Of a stretch of DNA of 64,000 nucleotides, positions 43,240-52,355 are shown one piece after another. Where the stretch lies: contig PNLP01000036.1 of assembly GCA_013823135.1 (NCBI GenBank), positions 1 through 64,000 on the forward strand. Reading direction: 5' to 3'. Position 1 is the first letter of the stretch; the number at the start of each line of letters is the position of its first letter. Below the pieces are notes generated by a model. That model worked only from the letters and a program-made list of their open reading frames with translations. It was not told the origin of the DNA and did not search any database. The DNA is from Planctomycetaceae bacterium. GTDB taxonomy: Bacteria > Planctomycetota > Planctomycetia > Gemmatales > Gemmataceae. Both the position numbers and the translations under genes were made by a program.

Positions 43240-45297
43240 ATGCGCTGCATTCTCTCCTCGATCGCCGCCTTACTCCTCTTCTGTTCACCCGCCATCGCCG
43301 CGGATTACGACATCGTCGTTTACGGCGGCAACGCCTCCGGGGTCGCGTCGGCGGTGCAGGCCGCACGCATGGGGAAGACCGTCGTGCTGATCGAGCCCGG
43401 GAAGCACATCGGCGGCCTGACTTCGGGCGGCCTGGGCTGGACCGACTCGGGCAACAAGGCCGTGATCGGCGGCTTCGCCCGCGAGTTCTACCAGAGCTTG
43501 AAGAAGCGGTACGACGCACCCGAAGCGTGGGTTCGGGAGCAAGCCAAGGACTACGCCCTTTATCACCCCAAGGACGATGCGATCTGGGCGTTCGAGCCGC
43601 GAGTGGCCGAGGCGGTACTCCGGGCCAAGCTCGACGAGGCCAAGGTTCCCGTGGTGTTCAGCGAACGCCTCGACCGAACGAATGGCGTGAAACTCGACGG
43701 CAAACGAATCGTGTCGATCACCACGGAGTCCGGGAAGACTTACGCGGGGAAGGTGTTCATCGACGCGACTTACGAAGGCGACCTGATGGCCGCGGCGGGG
43801 GTGAGCTACGTCGTGGGCCGCGAGGCGAACAAGCAGTTCGGCGAGACGTACAACGGTGTCGCGAAGAAGTGGAACACCCACATGCACCGGTTCACCGCGA
43901 AGGTCGATCCGTATGTGAAGGCCGGTGACGCCACGAGCGGTGTCGTGTTCGGCATCGAGGCCAACCCACTGCCGGCCGACGGCGAAGCGGATACGCGACT
44001 CCAGGCATACTGCTTCCGCATGTGCATGACCGATGTCGCGGCGAACCGGGTTCCGTTCGAGAAGCCCGCCAACTTCGACGAGGAAAAGTACGAACTCCTC
44101 TTCCGCAACTTCGAGGCGGGCGACCTGCGGATTCCCATGAAGCCCGACCGCGTGCCGAACAAGAAGACCGACACCAACAACAACTGCGCGTTCAGCACCG
44201 ACTTCATCGGCCAGAACTACAAGTACCCGGACGCCAGTTACGCCGAGCGCGAGAAGATAATCGCCGCTCACCTCAGCTACCAGAAGGGGCTGATGTGGGC
44301 GTTGCAAAACCACCCGCGAGTCCCCGAGAAGGTGCGAGCACAGATGAAGCCGTGGGGGCTCGCGAAGGACGAGTTCACCGACACCGACCACTGGCCGCAC
44401 CAGCTTTACATCCGCGAAGCCCGCCGCATGGTGAGCGACTACTTTCACACGGAGCTCGACTGCACCCGCAAGAAGGAGACGCCGCAATCGGTCGGCATGG
44501 GCTCTTACAACATGGACTCGCACAACTGTGCCCGCTACGTGACGGCCGACGGCCACGTGCAGAACGAGGGCGACGTTCAGCAAAGCCCCGGCGGCCCGTA
44601 CCGCATCAGCTATCAGTCGATTGTGCCCAAGACGGGCGAGTGCCCCAACCTGTTCGTTCCGGTGTGCATGAGTGCGTCGCACATCGCCTACGGCTCGATC
44701 CGCATGGAGCCGGTGTTCATGATCCTCGGTCAGAGCGCCGCGACAGCGGCCGTGTTCGCCATCGACGACAAGGTGGACGTGCAGAAGGTCGATTACGCCA
44801 AGCTGAAGAAGCAACTCCTCGCGGACAAGCAGGTGCTGGAGTTTGATACGCCGAAGCGGTCCGACGCGGTTGACCCGAAAAAACTCCCCGGCGTGGTGGT
44901 CGACGACGCCGATGCGGAGTTGAAGGGTTTCAGCACCGCGAGCAGTGCCAACTCGCCGTTCGTCGGGGTGGGTTACCACCACGACGGCAACGCGGACCGC
45001 GGCAAACAGAGTGCACGCTTCGTTGCGGATCTCCCTGCGGCCGGGATGTACGAGGTGCGGCTTGCGTACAGCCCCAACGCGAACCGTGCGACCAACGTGC
45101 CCGCAACGGTGACGCACTCCGAAGGGATGTTCACGAAGATCATCAACCAGCAGAAAGCCCCGCCGATCGATGGCTTGTGGATCTCGCTGGGCACCTTCGA
45201 ATTCGAGAAGGGGAAGGGCGCGAGTGTGCTGGTCACGAACGTCAGCGCGGACGGCTACGTGGTGGTTGATGCGGTGCAGTGGATCCCCGCGAAGTGA
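43240..45297 (+). CDS. exported FAD-dependent oxidoreductase with golvesin-like C-terminal domain (685 aa)
   Basis: The ATG at 43240 gives a clear signal peptide (CILSSIAALLLFCSPAIAAD); the upstream extension to 42907 lies inside the palindrome and is rejected. The FAD_oxidored fold starts at residue 22 with DIVVYGGNASGVASAVQAAR, then GKTVVLIEPGKHIGGLTSGG. Later blocks are FIDATYEGDLMAAAGVSYVV, the family's REARRMVSDYFHTE and FVPVCMSASHIAYGSIRMEP, and GQSAATAAVFAI. The last ~125 residues (GFSTASSANSPFVGVGYHHD to VVVDAVQWIPA) are a beta-sandwich of golvesin/xanthan-lyase type, probably carbohydrate-binding. It likely oxidises a sugar-derived compound in the periplasm. Confidence 0.87.
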   Translation: MRCILSSIAALLLFCSPAIAADYDIVVYGGNASGVASAVQAARMGKTVVLIEPGKHIGGLTSGGLGWTDSGNKAVIGGFAREFYQSLKKRYDAPEAWVREQAKDYALYHPKDDAIWAFEPRVAEAVLRAKLDEAKVPVVFSERLDRTNGVKLDGKRIVSITTESGKTYAGKVFIDATYEGDLMAAAGVSYVVGREANKQFGETYNGVAKKWNTHMHRFTAKVDPYVKAGDATSGVVFGIEANPLPADGEADTRLQAYCFRMCMTDVAANRVPFEKPANFDEEKYELLFRNFEAGDLRIPMKPDRVPNKKTDTNNNCAFSTDFIGQNYKYPDASYAEREKIIAAHLSYQKGLMWALQNHPRVPEKVRAQMKPWGLAKDEFTDTDHWPHQLYIREARRMVSDYFHTELDCTRKKETPQSVGMGSYNMDSHNCARYVTADGHVQNEGDVQQSPGGPYRISYQSIVPKTGECPNLFVPVCMSASHIAYGSIRMEPVFMILGQSAATAAVFAIDDKVDVQKVDYAKLKKQLLADKQVLEFDTPKRSDAVDPKKLPGVVVDDADAELKGFSTASSANSPFVGVGYHHDGNADRGKQSARFVADLPAAGMYEVRLAYSPNANRATNVPATVTHSEGMFTKIINQQKAPPIDGLWISLGTFEFEKGKGASVLVTNVSADGYVVVDAVQWIPAK

Positions 45298-45496
45298 CTG
45301 ACCGTGGCGACAGTGCCCGGCGCATGAATATTCGCAATTGGCCCGAATCTGCGTCCAATTTTCAGTCAGTTGAAAGCCGGGATCGTTGTGTTTGGTTTCT
45401 GGCCAGTCTGATTTTCGGACGGTGACAAAAGATTGCGTCGGAAATTTGCCTTCGCAGGGTTGATCGGCGGATTGAGTGGATCTAGGATATTGGAAG

Positions 45497-45556
45497 ACCG
45501 GCCGCGGTCATTGAACTGAATGGGCGACAGTTCAGTGGTTTGCGGCCGGTTTTTTT
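45497..45556. terminator. long hairpin with U-run upstream of the serine dehydratase gene
   Basis: ACCGGCCGC through TTGAACT pairs with AGTTCA through GCGGCCGGT, leaving a 12-15 base loop, and a run of seven T follows. It lies 200 bases after the oxidoreductase stop and 240 bases before the next start. The rest of 45298-45796 holds no gene. It may terminate a leader transcript or act as an attenuator. Confidence 0.6.
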
Positions 45557-45796
45557 GCGCGTAGACATCTCGCATCACCAATCAATCGTTTCCCCTTCGA
45601 GTTTGAGCTCTCTCCTCTACAAAGAGGGGGACGAGTGGCTGATAACCCGCACCTCTGCATGTCGACGCACGACATCGAACTGAGGCAATCCGGGTTGGAC
45701 GCCAGCACCAGTCACGAATGGTTCCTCTCCAGCGTCATCGGCCGACTCAGAAAATTAGACCTGCTTCGGACACGGAGCGAGGAACAGGGTAGCAAC

Positions 45797-47167
45797 ATGC
45801 GGCTCAGCGTTTTCGATCTGTTCAAGATTGGCATCGGTCCGTCGAGTTCCCACACGGTGGGGCCGATGGTGGCAGCAAACCGATTCGCCAGTGGCTTGCG
45901 ACAAGCGAACCAGCTTCCGGGTGTGAAGCGGGTGCAAGTCGATCTTTACGGGTCGCTCGCCCTCACGGGGCGTGGACACGCCACCGATATTGCTGTGCTC
46001 CTGGGCCTGGCGGGCGAGCAACCCGCCGAGGTCGATGCGGACTGCGTGGCCCCGTTCGTCGAGCGCGTCCGCCAGAGTTGCACGCTGCCGCTGGCCGGGG
46101 AAAAGCGGGTTGAGTTCCGGGAACCAACCGACCTGCTGTTCCACAACACCGAGTTCCTCCCGCGGCATCCCAACGGCATCCGGTTCACCGCCTTTGCGGA
46201 AGGCGGCGAAACGATCGCGGCCGAGACCTACTACTCGGTCGGTGGCGGCTTCGTGGTCCGCGATGGTGATGCCGATGGCGCCGGCCAGGAGGACGACGCT
46301 CCCCAATTCATGTTCCACTCAGCCTCTGAGTTGCTCGAACTCGGCAGAGAACACCGACTCTCCATCACGGAGATGATGTGGGCCAACGAGATCGGCCGGC
46401 GACCCCGCGAGGAGGTTGGCCGTGGGCTGGATCGTATCTGGTCCGTGATGGAACAGTGCATCGAGCGAGGCTGCCGAACCGGAGGTGTGCTGCCAGGCGG
46501 TCTGGGAGTGCAGCGGCGAGCCGCGGCGCTGTTTCGGACGTTCAACGCACACCCCGCGTCCCCCGATCCGATGGCGGCGATGGACTGGGTGAGTCTCTGC
46601 GCGCTGGCCGTGAACGAGGAGAACGCGGCGGGCGGGCGTGTCGTGACCGCACCAACGAACGGGGCCGCGGGGGTGATCCCCGCCGTGCTCGCGTATGCCC
46701 GCCGCTTCCTTCCCGGTGTGGGGCGAGATGCCACGCACTCTTACCTGCTGACAGCTTCCGCCATTGGAATGCTGTTCAAGAGGAATGCGTCGCTGTCGGC
46801 AGCGGAGATGGGATGTCAGGGGGAGATCGGTGTCGCCTGCTCAATGGCTGCAGCGGGCCTGGCGGCGATCATGGGCGGAACGAACGATCAGATCGAGAAC
46901 GCGGCCGAGATCGGCATGGAACACAACCTGGGCCTGACATGTGACCCCGTGGGGGGGCTCGTACAGGTGCCGTGCATCGAGCGAAATGCGATGGGGGCGA
47001 TCAAGGCCATCAACGCGGCGCGACTCGCGGTGCTTCACGGCGACGGGACACACCGAGTCCCGCTCGACCGCGTGATCGAGACGATGCGGCAAACCGGCCT
47101 CGATATGCATTCCCGATATAAGGAAACCTCGCTCGGCGGGTTGGCGCTCAACATGATCAACTGCTGA
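45797..47167 (+). CDS. sdaA: L-serine ammonia-lyase, iron-sulfur-dependent, single-chain (456 aa)
   Basis: The ATG at 45797 begins MRLSVFDLFKIGIGPSSSHT, the conserved SdaA N-terminus; the longer frame to 45635 has no homologous residues. The beta part (1-150) contains TVGPMVAANRFASGL and GRGHATDIAVLLGL. The alpha part carries VVTAPTNGAAGVIPAVL, QGEIGVACSMAAAGL and LTCDPVGGLVQVPCIERNA, with the cysteines that coordinate the oxygen-labile 4Fe-4S cluster. It converts L-serine to pyruvate and ammonia. Length fits the fused type. Monocistronic, following a long untranslated region with a hairpin. Confidence 0.95.
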   Translation: MRLSVFDLFKIGIGPSSSHTVGPMVAANRFASGLRQANQLPGVKRVQVDLYGSLALTGRGHATDIAVLLGLAGEQPAEVDADCVAPFVERVRQSCTLPLAGEKRVEFREPTDLLFHNTEFLPRHPNGIRFTAFAEGGETIAAETYYSVGGGFVVRDGDADGAGQEDDAPQFMFHSASELLELGREHRLSITEMMWANEIGRRPREEVGRGLDRIWSVMEQCIERGCRTGGVLPGGLGVQRRAAALFRTFNAHPASPDPMAAMDWVSLCALAVNEENAAGGRVVTAPTNGAAGVIPAVLAYARRFLPGVGRDATHSYLLTASAIGMLFKRNASLSAAEMGCQGEIGVACSMAAAGLAAIMGGTNDQIENAAEIGMEHNLGLTCDPVGGLVQVPCIERNAMGAIKAINAARLAVLHGDGTHRVPLDRVIETMRQTGLDMHSRYKETSLGGLALNMINC

Positions 47168-47241
47168 CATGCCGTCGGCGGCTATCGCGACACCAGATCT
47201 CCGCCGCCGGCCACGTTACACAAGGGTGTGGATGATTCGAC

Positions 47242-48507
47242 TCATTCTTTCTTGCCCAACACCATTTCGATTACCCAGCAACCGCGAGTGTGTGGTCCGT
47301 CAGAACGGCAGTGGTGGAGCAGTTCCTCATCATCACACCCCGCATCCTGCAAGGCGTCCGCCAGGATCGGCAGGCGATCGAACGCACCCTCGGCGTCAAT
47401 TCCCTTGGCGAGTTGCACGACCGTGGACGTGAGCCACAGTGGGTTCATCACACACGGATCATCCCGGTGATCGACATCGCCATTTCCCGAACCTTCGGCA
47501 AACGTCGATGATAACGCACCCGTGAGCCGAGTCTGCCAACTCGCCGCCTCCCCAGCGACCCATGGATACTCGGCCTGAAAATTTTCCCAATCGACCCGCA
47601 ATGCCCCAACCAACTCCGCAGCCGTGCGAGGGAGCGGACGTGCACCACCCAGGTTGAAGGTCTGCGTCAGGACCGACAGCGGAAGAGGAAACTGCTCCGC
47701 CAGCAGAACGGCGTCGTAAAGATCCTTCCCCTGTGGATAGTTATCGGTTGCCAACCACAGCAACTTCCAGGCCAGGGATTGTGAGGGGCTGGCACTCCGA
47801 ACCGACACGCAACCTCGGTCTGCGAGTGGGATCGGGAGCCTGCGGTCGGGTGTCGGGATGGTTTCATGAAACACCACGTCCACCTGGACCGCCGCGCCCG
47901 GCAACCCGGCGACACGCCACGGAAACACGACCCGCCGACCCTCTGCACGCTCGTATGTCCAGATGTTGTCAATCGCAACACCACTCCGAATGAGTTCGAC
48001 ACCGCTCGGGTGGGGTTTGGCAAACACGGCATCGACCAACCCCGCGCACAGACCCGCACCCCATGTGTCCTGCGGGCCGACCGTGGGCGGATCGACCACC
48101 CAATCCAGATCACCCGGTTCGCGTGCCGCGTCGCCGAGCCAGGCTTTCAAGAGCCGGCTCCCACGCAGAACCAGACGATTACCCCACTCCGATTCCGCGA
48201 TCGCGCGGAGAACGTGGTCGGTGACCACCCGCCGCAATTCCACCCAACGCCGCCCATTATCGACGTTCTCAAATGTTGGATCGCCCGGCCGGAAAGCACG
48301 CGGGAAGTGCTTGAGCGCGGGGTCGAACACCTGGGGCTGGTGAAGCCCGTCGTTTGGAGATGTCGGCCGGTAAGTCGTTGGGTAACCCGGCGGGGTCGCC
48401 GTGGTCGGTTGCACCACGACGCGGGCGGCCGGTGCGGCGTTCGCGACAGCGACCGCATCGGGCGGTGCGAACAGGTGATTGTGAAGTCGTTTCCAGAAGT
48501 TGCTCAC
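47242..48507 (-). CDS. AbiEii-like nucleotidyltransferase fused to a Gemmataceae-type C-terminal motif (421 aa)
   Basis: ATG at 48507, overlapping the previous gene's stop (ATGA). Residues ~95-280 match the nucleotidyltransferase AbiEii/AbiGii family: LVLRGSRLLKAWLGDAAREP, GDLDWVVDP (catalytic acidic pair), VQVDVVFHETI and SLAWKLLWLATDNYPQGKDL (conserved KD). The last 65 residues (MNPLWLTSTVVQLAKGI, FDRLPILADALQDAGCDDEE, HCRSDGPHTRGCWVIEMVLG) form a motif recurring at the ends of many unrelated Gemmataceae proteins. AbiEii enzymes can act as toxins that modify tRNA, or as housekeeping-like transferases. Here there is no classic AbiEi antitoxin; a protein of unknown function is encoded upstream. 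Confidence 0.8.
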   Translation of the reverse strand: MSNFWKRLHNHLFAPPDAVAVANAAPAARVVVQPTTATPPGYPTTYRPTSPNDGLHQPQVFDPALKHFPRAFRPGDPTFENVDNGRRWVELRRVVTDHVLRAIAESEWGNRLVLRGSRLLKAWLGDAAREPGDLDWVVDPPTVGPQDTWGAGLCAGLVDAVFAKPHPSGVELIRSGVAIDNIWTYERAEGRRVVFPWRVAGLPGAAVQVDVVFHETIPTPDRRLPIPLADRGCVSVRSASPSQSLAWKLLWLATDNYPQGKDLYDAVLLAEQFPLPLSVLTQTFNLGGARPLPRTAAELVGALRVDWENFQAEYPWVAGEAASWQTRLTGALSSTFAEGSGNGDVDHRDDPCVMNPLWLTSTVVQLAKGIDAEGAFDRLPILADALQDAGCDDEELLHHCRSDGPHTRGCWVIEMVLGKKE

Positions 48508-49250
48508 GATTGCCCTCCATTTTCGAGCCAGCCCGTATCAACGCTGGGATCGCTGTCATACACGACGAACTCTTTCTCGACGCTCAGTACGTAGTGCCCC
48601 CCAGTCAACAGTGTGGCCAGGAGAGCATCCAACCGCTTGCTTGCAGTCTGCCGACCGACCGCGTGGCACCGTTGCGTTACGAACCGTTCCTGCCGCCCAT
48701 CGGTCCGGACACGCCGGGCGTTGCGTGACAGGTGAGCCGAATGGGCGATCGCGACATTGGCAAGGCCAGGCACATCGGTCTCGGGATCAAGAACGAGTTT
48801 GACGTGGTGCTCGAAGTAGCGGCCGGAGTGGCGGTCGAGCGCCTCGGCGTCCGTATTCGGCACGTCGCCGTTCCCTGGCGCCGCTTCAATCTTCACACGG
48901 GATACGCAGAATCCCTCGGCATGCAGTCGCCGATTCAAGTCTGCCGCGGCGATTAATTCCCCCGACAACCGACCGCGACCCCGCCGCCCAATCATGGGTT
49001 GGGATGGGGTCTGCCCACGTTCGAGGATGATGTGGTGGAACGTCAATTGGCGACGCTCGGCCCATGCCTGCAGGGTGTTAATATCGCCAGGTTCCGCGAC
49101 ACGGATGGTGATGTGCGTCTCGAACTCCCCCTCAAATTCCACGATCGCACCCTCCCGTGTCGTGGTCGTGATTCTTCCGCTCACCGCTGCGTTGTCGGGA
49201 CCAGCCAATCCGGCACGCAGAGGACAGTTCTGTCGCAGGTTGGACATCAT
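48504..49250 (-). CDS. conserved protein of unknown function, partner of the AbiEii-like enzyme (248 aa)
   Basis: The ATG at 49250 (or 49247) starts the conserved part; an in-frame extension to 49337 overlaps the upstream small gene and is rejected. Two halves are visible. The N-terminal one carries FETHITIRVAEPGDINTLQ, then FHHIILERGQTPSQPMI. The C-terminal one carries RYFEHHVKLVL, AHSAHLSRNARR, ERFVTQRCHAVG and EFVVYDSDPSVDTGWLE. I recognise these as recurrent family blocks in planctomycetes and other phyla but know no function. His, Glu and Arg-rich blocks suggest an enzyme. It is co-directional and overlaps the nucleotidyltransferase by 4 bases, so the two probably work together. Confidence 0.72.
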   Translation of the reverse strand: MMSNLRQNCPLRAGLAGPDNAAVSGRITTTTREGAIVEFEGEFETHITIRVAEPGDINTLQAWAERRQLTFHHIILERGQTPSQPMIGRRGRGRLSGELIAAADLNRRLHAEGFCVSRVKIEAAPGNGDVPNTDAEALDRHSGRYFEHHVKLVLDPETDVPGLANVAIAHSAHLSRNARRVRTDGRQERFVTQRCHAVGRQTASKRLDALLATLLTGGHYVLSVEKEFVVYDSDPSVDTGWLENGGQS

Positions 49251-49266
49251 CTGCGGCAAACGGGAC

Positions 49267-49497
49267 TCACGCCGGTTCCTTGATTCGCGGCTCACACCGA
49301 TACGGGTCGGTTGCAGTCGCAACCTCGATTCCCTCAACTTGGACAGTACGTTCCTTCGTGGGGTTCACGTCGTAGCACTCGTCGCCAGAGTAACCGACGA
49401 GGAACCATCACGGGTTCGGAAGCTCCCGGAGATACCTTCGTCGTCCCGCATCGCAGACGCGATATGTGTTACCGTGTTCGGGGTCGTGAGTAGTCAT
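49267..49497 (-). pseudogene. small gene interrupted by an in-frame TGA (76 codons plus stop)
   Basis: The ATG at 49497 opens TTHDPEHGNTYRVCDAGRRR, then YLRELPNP, then TGA (49408-49410). The same frame continues WFLVGYSGDECYDVNPTKER, then TVQVEGIEVATATDPYRCEP and ends at TGA 49267. Composition and the smooth continuation suggest one small protein, located 16 bases upstream of the unknown-function gene at 49250. Either the gene carries a nonsense mutation, there is a base error, or two tiny ORFs exist. Function unknown; it may be the third member of the AbiEii-like operon. Confidence 0.45.
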
Positions 49498-49576
49498 TTC
49501 TTTCAGTCTGGATCCGTGCTCATTCGTGGCGAATTCTTCTTCCTCCGCGTTCTCGGATGGTTCGTATCATAACCGC

Positions 49577-50401
49577 ATGAGTACACCCGATTCCAAACAG
49601 CTTGCGCGGTTCCTATCTGTAGCTGTCGAGGCTGCCAAACGTGGCGCGGCCGAACTGGAATCGTGGCGCTCGCGGTTCAAGGTTACGGAGAAGTTCCGGG
49701 CTGATCTCGTGACCGACGCCGACCACGCATCCCAGAAGGTCGTGAAAGAAACGCTGCTAGCCGCGTTCCCCGATCACCTCTTCCTGGGCGAAGAGGAGTG
49801 CGTCGGCAAATCGCCCGAAGAAACACGCCCGCCTGCTGATGCGCCGTTCGTGTGGGTCGTCGATCCGCTCGACGGCACCGCGAACTACGTTCACGACTCG
49901 CCTGCGTATTGCGTTTCCATCGGCCTGTTCGCGGCAGGCAAGCCGGCGGTGGGCGTGATCCACGACCCGCGGATGAACGAGGTTTTCACGGCGGCCACCG
50001 GCCTGGGTGCGTTCTTGAACGGCCAACCAATGCGAGTCAGTACCGTCGAGACTCTGGCCGATGGCATGCTTTCGACGGGGTTCCCGGCGAACTATACGAA
50101 AGCCGTCAACAACCTCAAAACCTGGGCAAAGTTGATGGAACACGCCCAGTCGCTGCGTCGAACCGGCTCGACCGCATTGAACCTCGCTTACGTCGCCGCC
50201 GGACGCTACGACGGCTACTGGGCACACGACAACTACGCGTGGGATGTGATGGCTGGAGCGGTGCTTGTGGCCGAAGCTGGCGGCTCACTCACGACAATCG
50301 ACGGCTTGCCATTCGACCCATTCCGACCCGACATCCTGGCAACGAACGGCCGATTTCACGCCGAGATGCTCGCCACCATCAATGGAGGAGTGCCTGCGTA
50401 A
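49577..50401 (+). CDS. inositol monophosphatase family protein (274 aa)
   Basis: ATG at 49577. Magnesium-dependent phosphatase motifs are complete: FLGEEE (first metal Glu), WVVDPLDGTANYVHDSPAYC (motif DPxDGT) and the C-terminal YAWDVMAGAVLVAEAGG (WDxxAG). The family hydrolyses inositol phosphates, fructose-1,6-bisphosphate, NADP or PAP; the exact substrate cannot be deduced. Length is typical and it is probably cytosolic. It is divergent from the AbiEii-like operon, with about 80 bases between their starts. Confidence 0.9.
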   Translation: MSTPDSKQLARFLSVAVEAAKRGAAELESWRSRFKVTEKFRADLVTDADHASQKVVKETLLAAFPDHLFLGEEECVGKSPEETRPPADAPFVWVVDPLDGTANYVHDSPAYCVSIGLFAAGKPAVGVIHDPRMNEVFTAATGLGAFLNGQPMRVSTVETLADGMLSTGFPANYTKAVNNLKTWAKLMEHAQSLRRTGSTALNLAYVAAGRYDGYWAHDNYAWDVMAGAVLVAEAGGSLTTIDGLPFDPFRPDILATNGRFHAEMLATINGGVPA

Positions 50402-50666
50402 GCTCCGACTGTCCTCCATCAGCCGTGCATATTCTATTGTGGGGCGATTTTTCGCGCTCGTTCTTGATTCGTAATCCCACCCGTTGCAAGGTATTTGCAC
50501 GAAATCTACTCACAAATCGGCTCGGCTCGTAGTCTTCATGCCACACCAAATCTTCGGGTTGGGAGTTGCGATTACGACGGAGTGAACTAGACTTGATCTT
50601 GATTGTGGGCTTCGTGTCAGTTCTTTCCCCGGGTTCGGAGCCTCTTCTGGCCGGGGGTCCATCAAC

Positions 50667-51629
50667 ATGTTCGATGTGCAATCGACCCTGATGACCGACG
50701 ACGACCCACTTCCGGACCTCATCAAGGCACTCCGGAGCGAGGCTGTGGCCGAGCGTCTCAGGGCGGCTAAAGACCTCGGTCGCTTGGGGTGGCTCGCCCG
50801 CGAAGCCATGCCCGCGCTCATCGCGGTGCTGGCCGATAAGGACACGAAAGTTCGCGAAGCCGCTGCACAGGCCGTTGGTCAGATGGGGCCAGAGGCACTC
50901 CCAACCCTCTCATCGATGCTCGGGCATCATGACAAATACGTTCGTAGGCACGCCGTCTGGGCGATGGGAAAACTTGGGCCGCTGGCGAGACCGGCGTTGC
51001 GGGATCTGTGCGAATCGCTGAAAGACCCCGATCCGCGAACAGCCAGCGGCGCCGCACAGGCGTTAGGGCAACTCGGAACCGATGGGGCCGCTGCGGTCCC
51101 TGCCCTCACCGAAGCGATGCGCGGCACCAACATTGTGTTGTGCCGGCTTGCTGCGAAGGCGCTCAGCCAGATTGGATCGCCAGCGCTTCCCGCGCTGATC
51201 GCACACCTTCAGCACTCCGACCCGTTCGTTCGGGGCGAATCGGCGATGGCCATCGGCTGGATGGGACCGATCGCACAGCCGGCGGTGCCCTTGCTCGCGG
51301 GGATTGTCCGCGGCCCGCGAACAACTAGCCACAGCGTCGCAGCCCTGTTCCCCGACATCCTCTCGCCACCCCGTTCAGGTGTGATCGCCGCGGATAGCGA
51401 CTGCGACAGCGACCACACGAACTCGCCAACCCCTCCTCAGGTTCCAACCGAACCCGTGGAAGCCAGCACTCCCGAGGAAGCCTGTCGGGTCTACGCAGCA
51501 CAAGCCCTTGGCCGCCTCGGCCCCGCCGCAGAGCCCGCACTGGACGACCTCCGCGAGGCGATTCGCACAGGCTTCGACGCTCTCCGCCGCGCCGCCCAGC
51601 AATCCATCCGCCAGATCCAGGGGGCGTAG
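50667..51629 (+). CDS. HEAT-repeat protein (320 aa)
   Basis: ATG at 50667. Seven or so HEAT/PBS-lyase-type repeats with the pattern AxxALGxLGxxAxPALxxLxxxL (LGRLGWLAREAMPALIAVLA, QMGPEALPTLSSML, KLGPLARPALRDL, QLGTDGAAAVPAL, QIGSPALPALIAHL). A 50-residue acidic/Pro-rich insertion (about 235-270, ADSDCDSDHTNSPTPPQ) precedes the last repeat. The region before it (50402-50666) shows nothing. These proteins are helical solenoids for protein binding, often with kinases in planctomycetes. No enzymatic motif, no signal peptide. Confidence 0.85.
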   Translation: MFDVQSTLMTDDDPLPDLIKALRSEAVAERLRAAKDLGRLGWLAREAMPALIAVLADKDTKVREAAAQAVGQMGPEALPTLSSMLGHHDKYVRRHAVWAMGKLGPLARPALRDLCESLKDPDPRTASGAAQALGQLGTDGAAAVPALTEAMRGTNIVLCRLAAKALSQIGSPALPALIAHLQHSDPFVRGESAMAIGWMGPIAQPAVPLLAGIVRGPRTTSHSVAALFPDILSPPRSGVIAADSDCDSDHTNSPTPPQVPTEPVEASTPEEACRVYAAQALGRLGPAAEPALDDLREAIRTGFDALRRAAQQSIRQIQGA

Positions 51630-51656
51630 GATCACTTCAGGCCAAGCTGATTGGCA

Positions 51657-52355
51657 TCAAGCAGCCTTGGTTTTGGGAGCTTCGCCATACCCGAGACGTT
51701 TCATGGTGGCTCCGTTGTGTTTCCAGAATAACTCGTTGAGTTCTGGTGTGAACAGATCCTGCCACTGACCACGTTTCCCACTCCGGAAGTCTTGCGGCTT
51801 ACCCGCATGGAGTTCAGCAAATGTCTTGAGTTTCTCGTCGACAATGGGCAACTCGAGCTTCAACGAGCGAACAGCGCGATCAACGGTGCTGGCCGGATTC
51901 GTTGTCAACTCCTCGAAACGAACGATATGTGTGTTCGGACGAGCTATCCACGCTTCGACGTTCTGTGACCAAGTTCGGTATGGTGAATTTGGTTCCAGTA
52001 TCAGGTCGCTAATCGTATTGCGAAGAATTTCTGGAGTCACCATGTCCGTTACATTTTTGTACACGAACGACAACGCAAAGTGAGCATAAGATACGAGAGA
52101 ATCGCGACCATCACGGTGGATGTAAACCGCTGGTCGTGTATCATGCGGTTCGGGTAGCTTGTGCGTTTTGATCCCGAGAAGCCCTAGTGTTGGAATATTG
52201 TGGTCAGACCCTGAGGATCGAGTAACTTGCAATGGTTTAATCTCGAACTTACTCGGGCATTCCTGATCTATGCTGGGGATACCATATCGAGTTTGGATCA
52301 TGATTCGTAAATAGGAGTTTCCAGAACGGGGGTACGAGGCGAGCCAGAATTCCAT
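51657..52355 (-). CDS. sulfotransferase domain protein (232 aa)
   Basis: ATG at 52355. The PAPS-binding 5'-phosphosulfate loop is FWLASYPRSGNSYLRIMI at the very N-terminus, and the 3'-phosphate region is YIHRDGRDSLVSYAHFALS (about residues 77-95). FRSGKRGQWQDLFTPELNEL near the C-terminus completes the cytosolic-sulfotransferase-type core. It transfers sulfate from PAPS to an unknown acceptor. The gene is visibly more A+T-rich than its neighbours, suggesting recent acquisition. It is divergent from the squalene-hopene cyclase gene. Confidence 0.86.
   Translation of the reverse strand: MEFWLASYPRSGNSYLRIMIQTRYGIPSIDQECPSKFEIKPLQVTRSSGSDHNIPTLGLLGIKTHKLPEPHDTRPAVYIHRDGRDSLVSYAHFALSFVYKNVTDMVTPEILRNTISDLILEPNSPYRTWSQNVEAWIARPNTHIVRFEELTTNPASTVDRAVRSLKLELPIVDEKLKTFAELHAGKPQDFRSGKRGQWQDLFTPELNELFWKHNGATMKRLGYGEAPKTKAA

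Noticed and set aside
49408..49410. TGA read as selenocysteine
   Set aside because: No SECIS-like hairpin immediately downstream and no selenoprotein-like motif; nonsense mutation is simpler.
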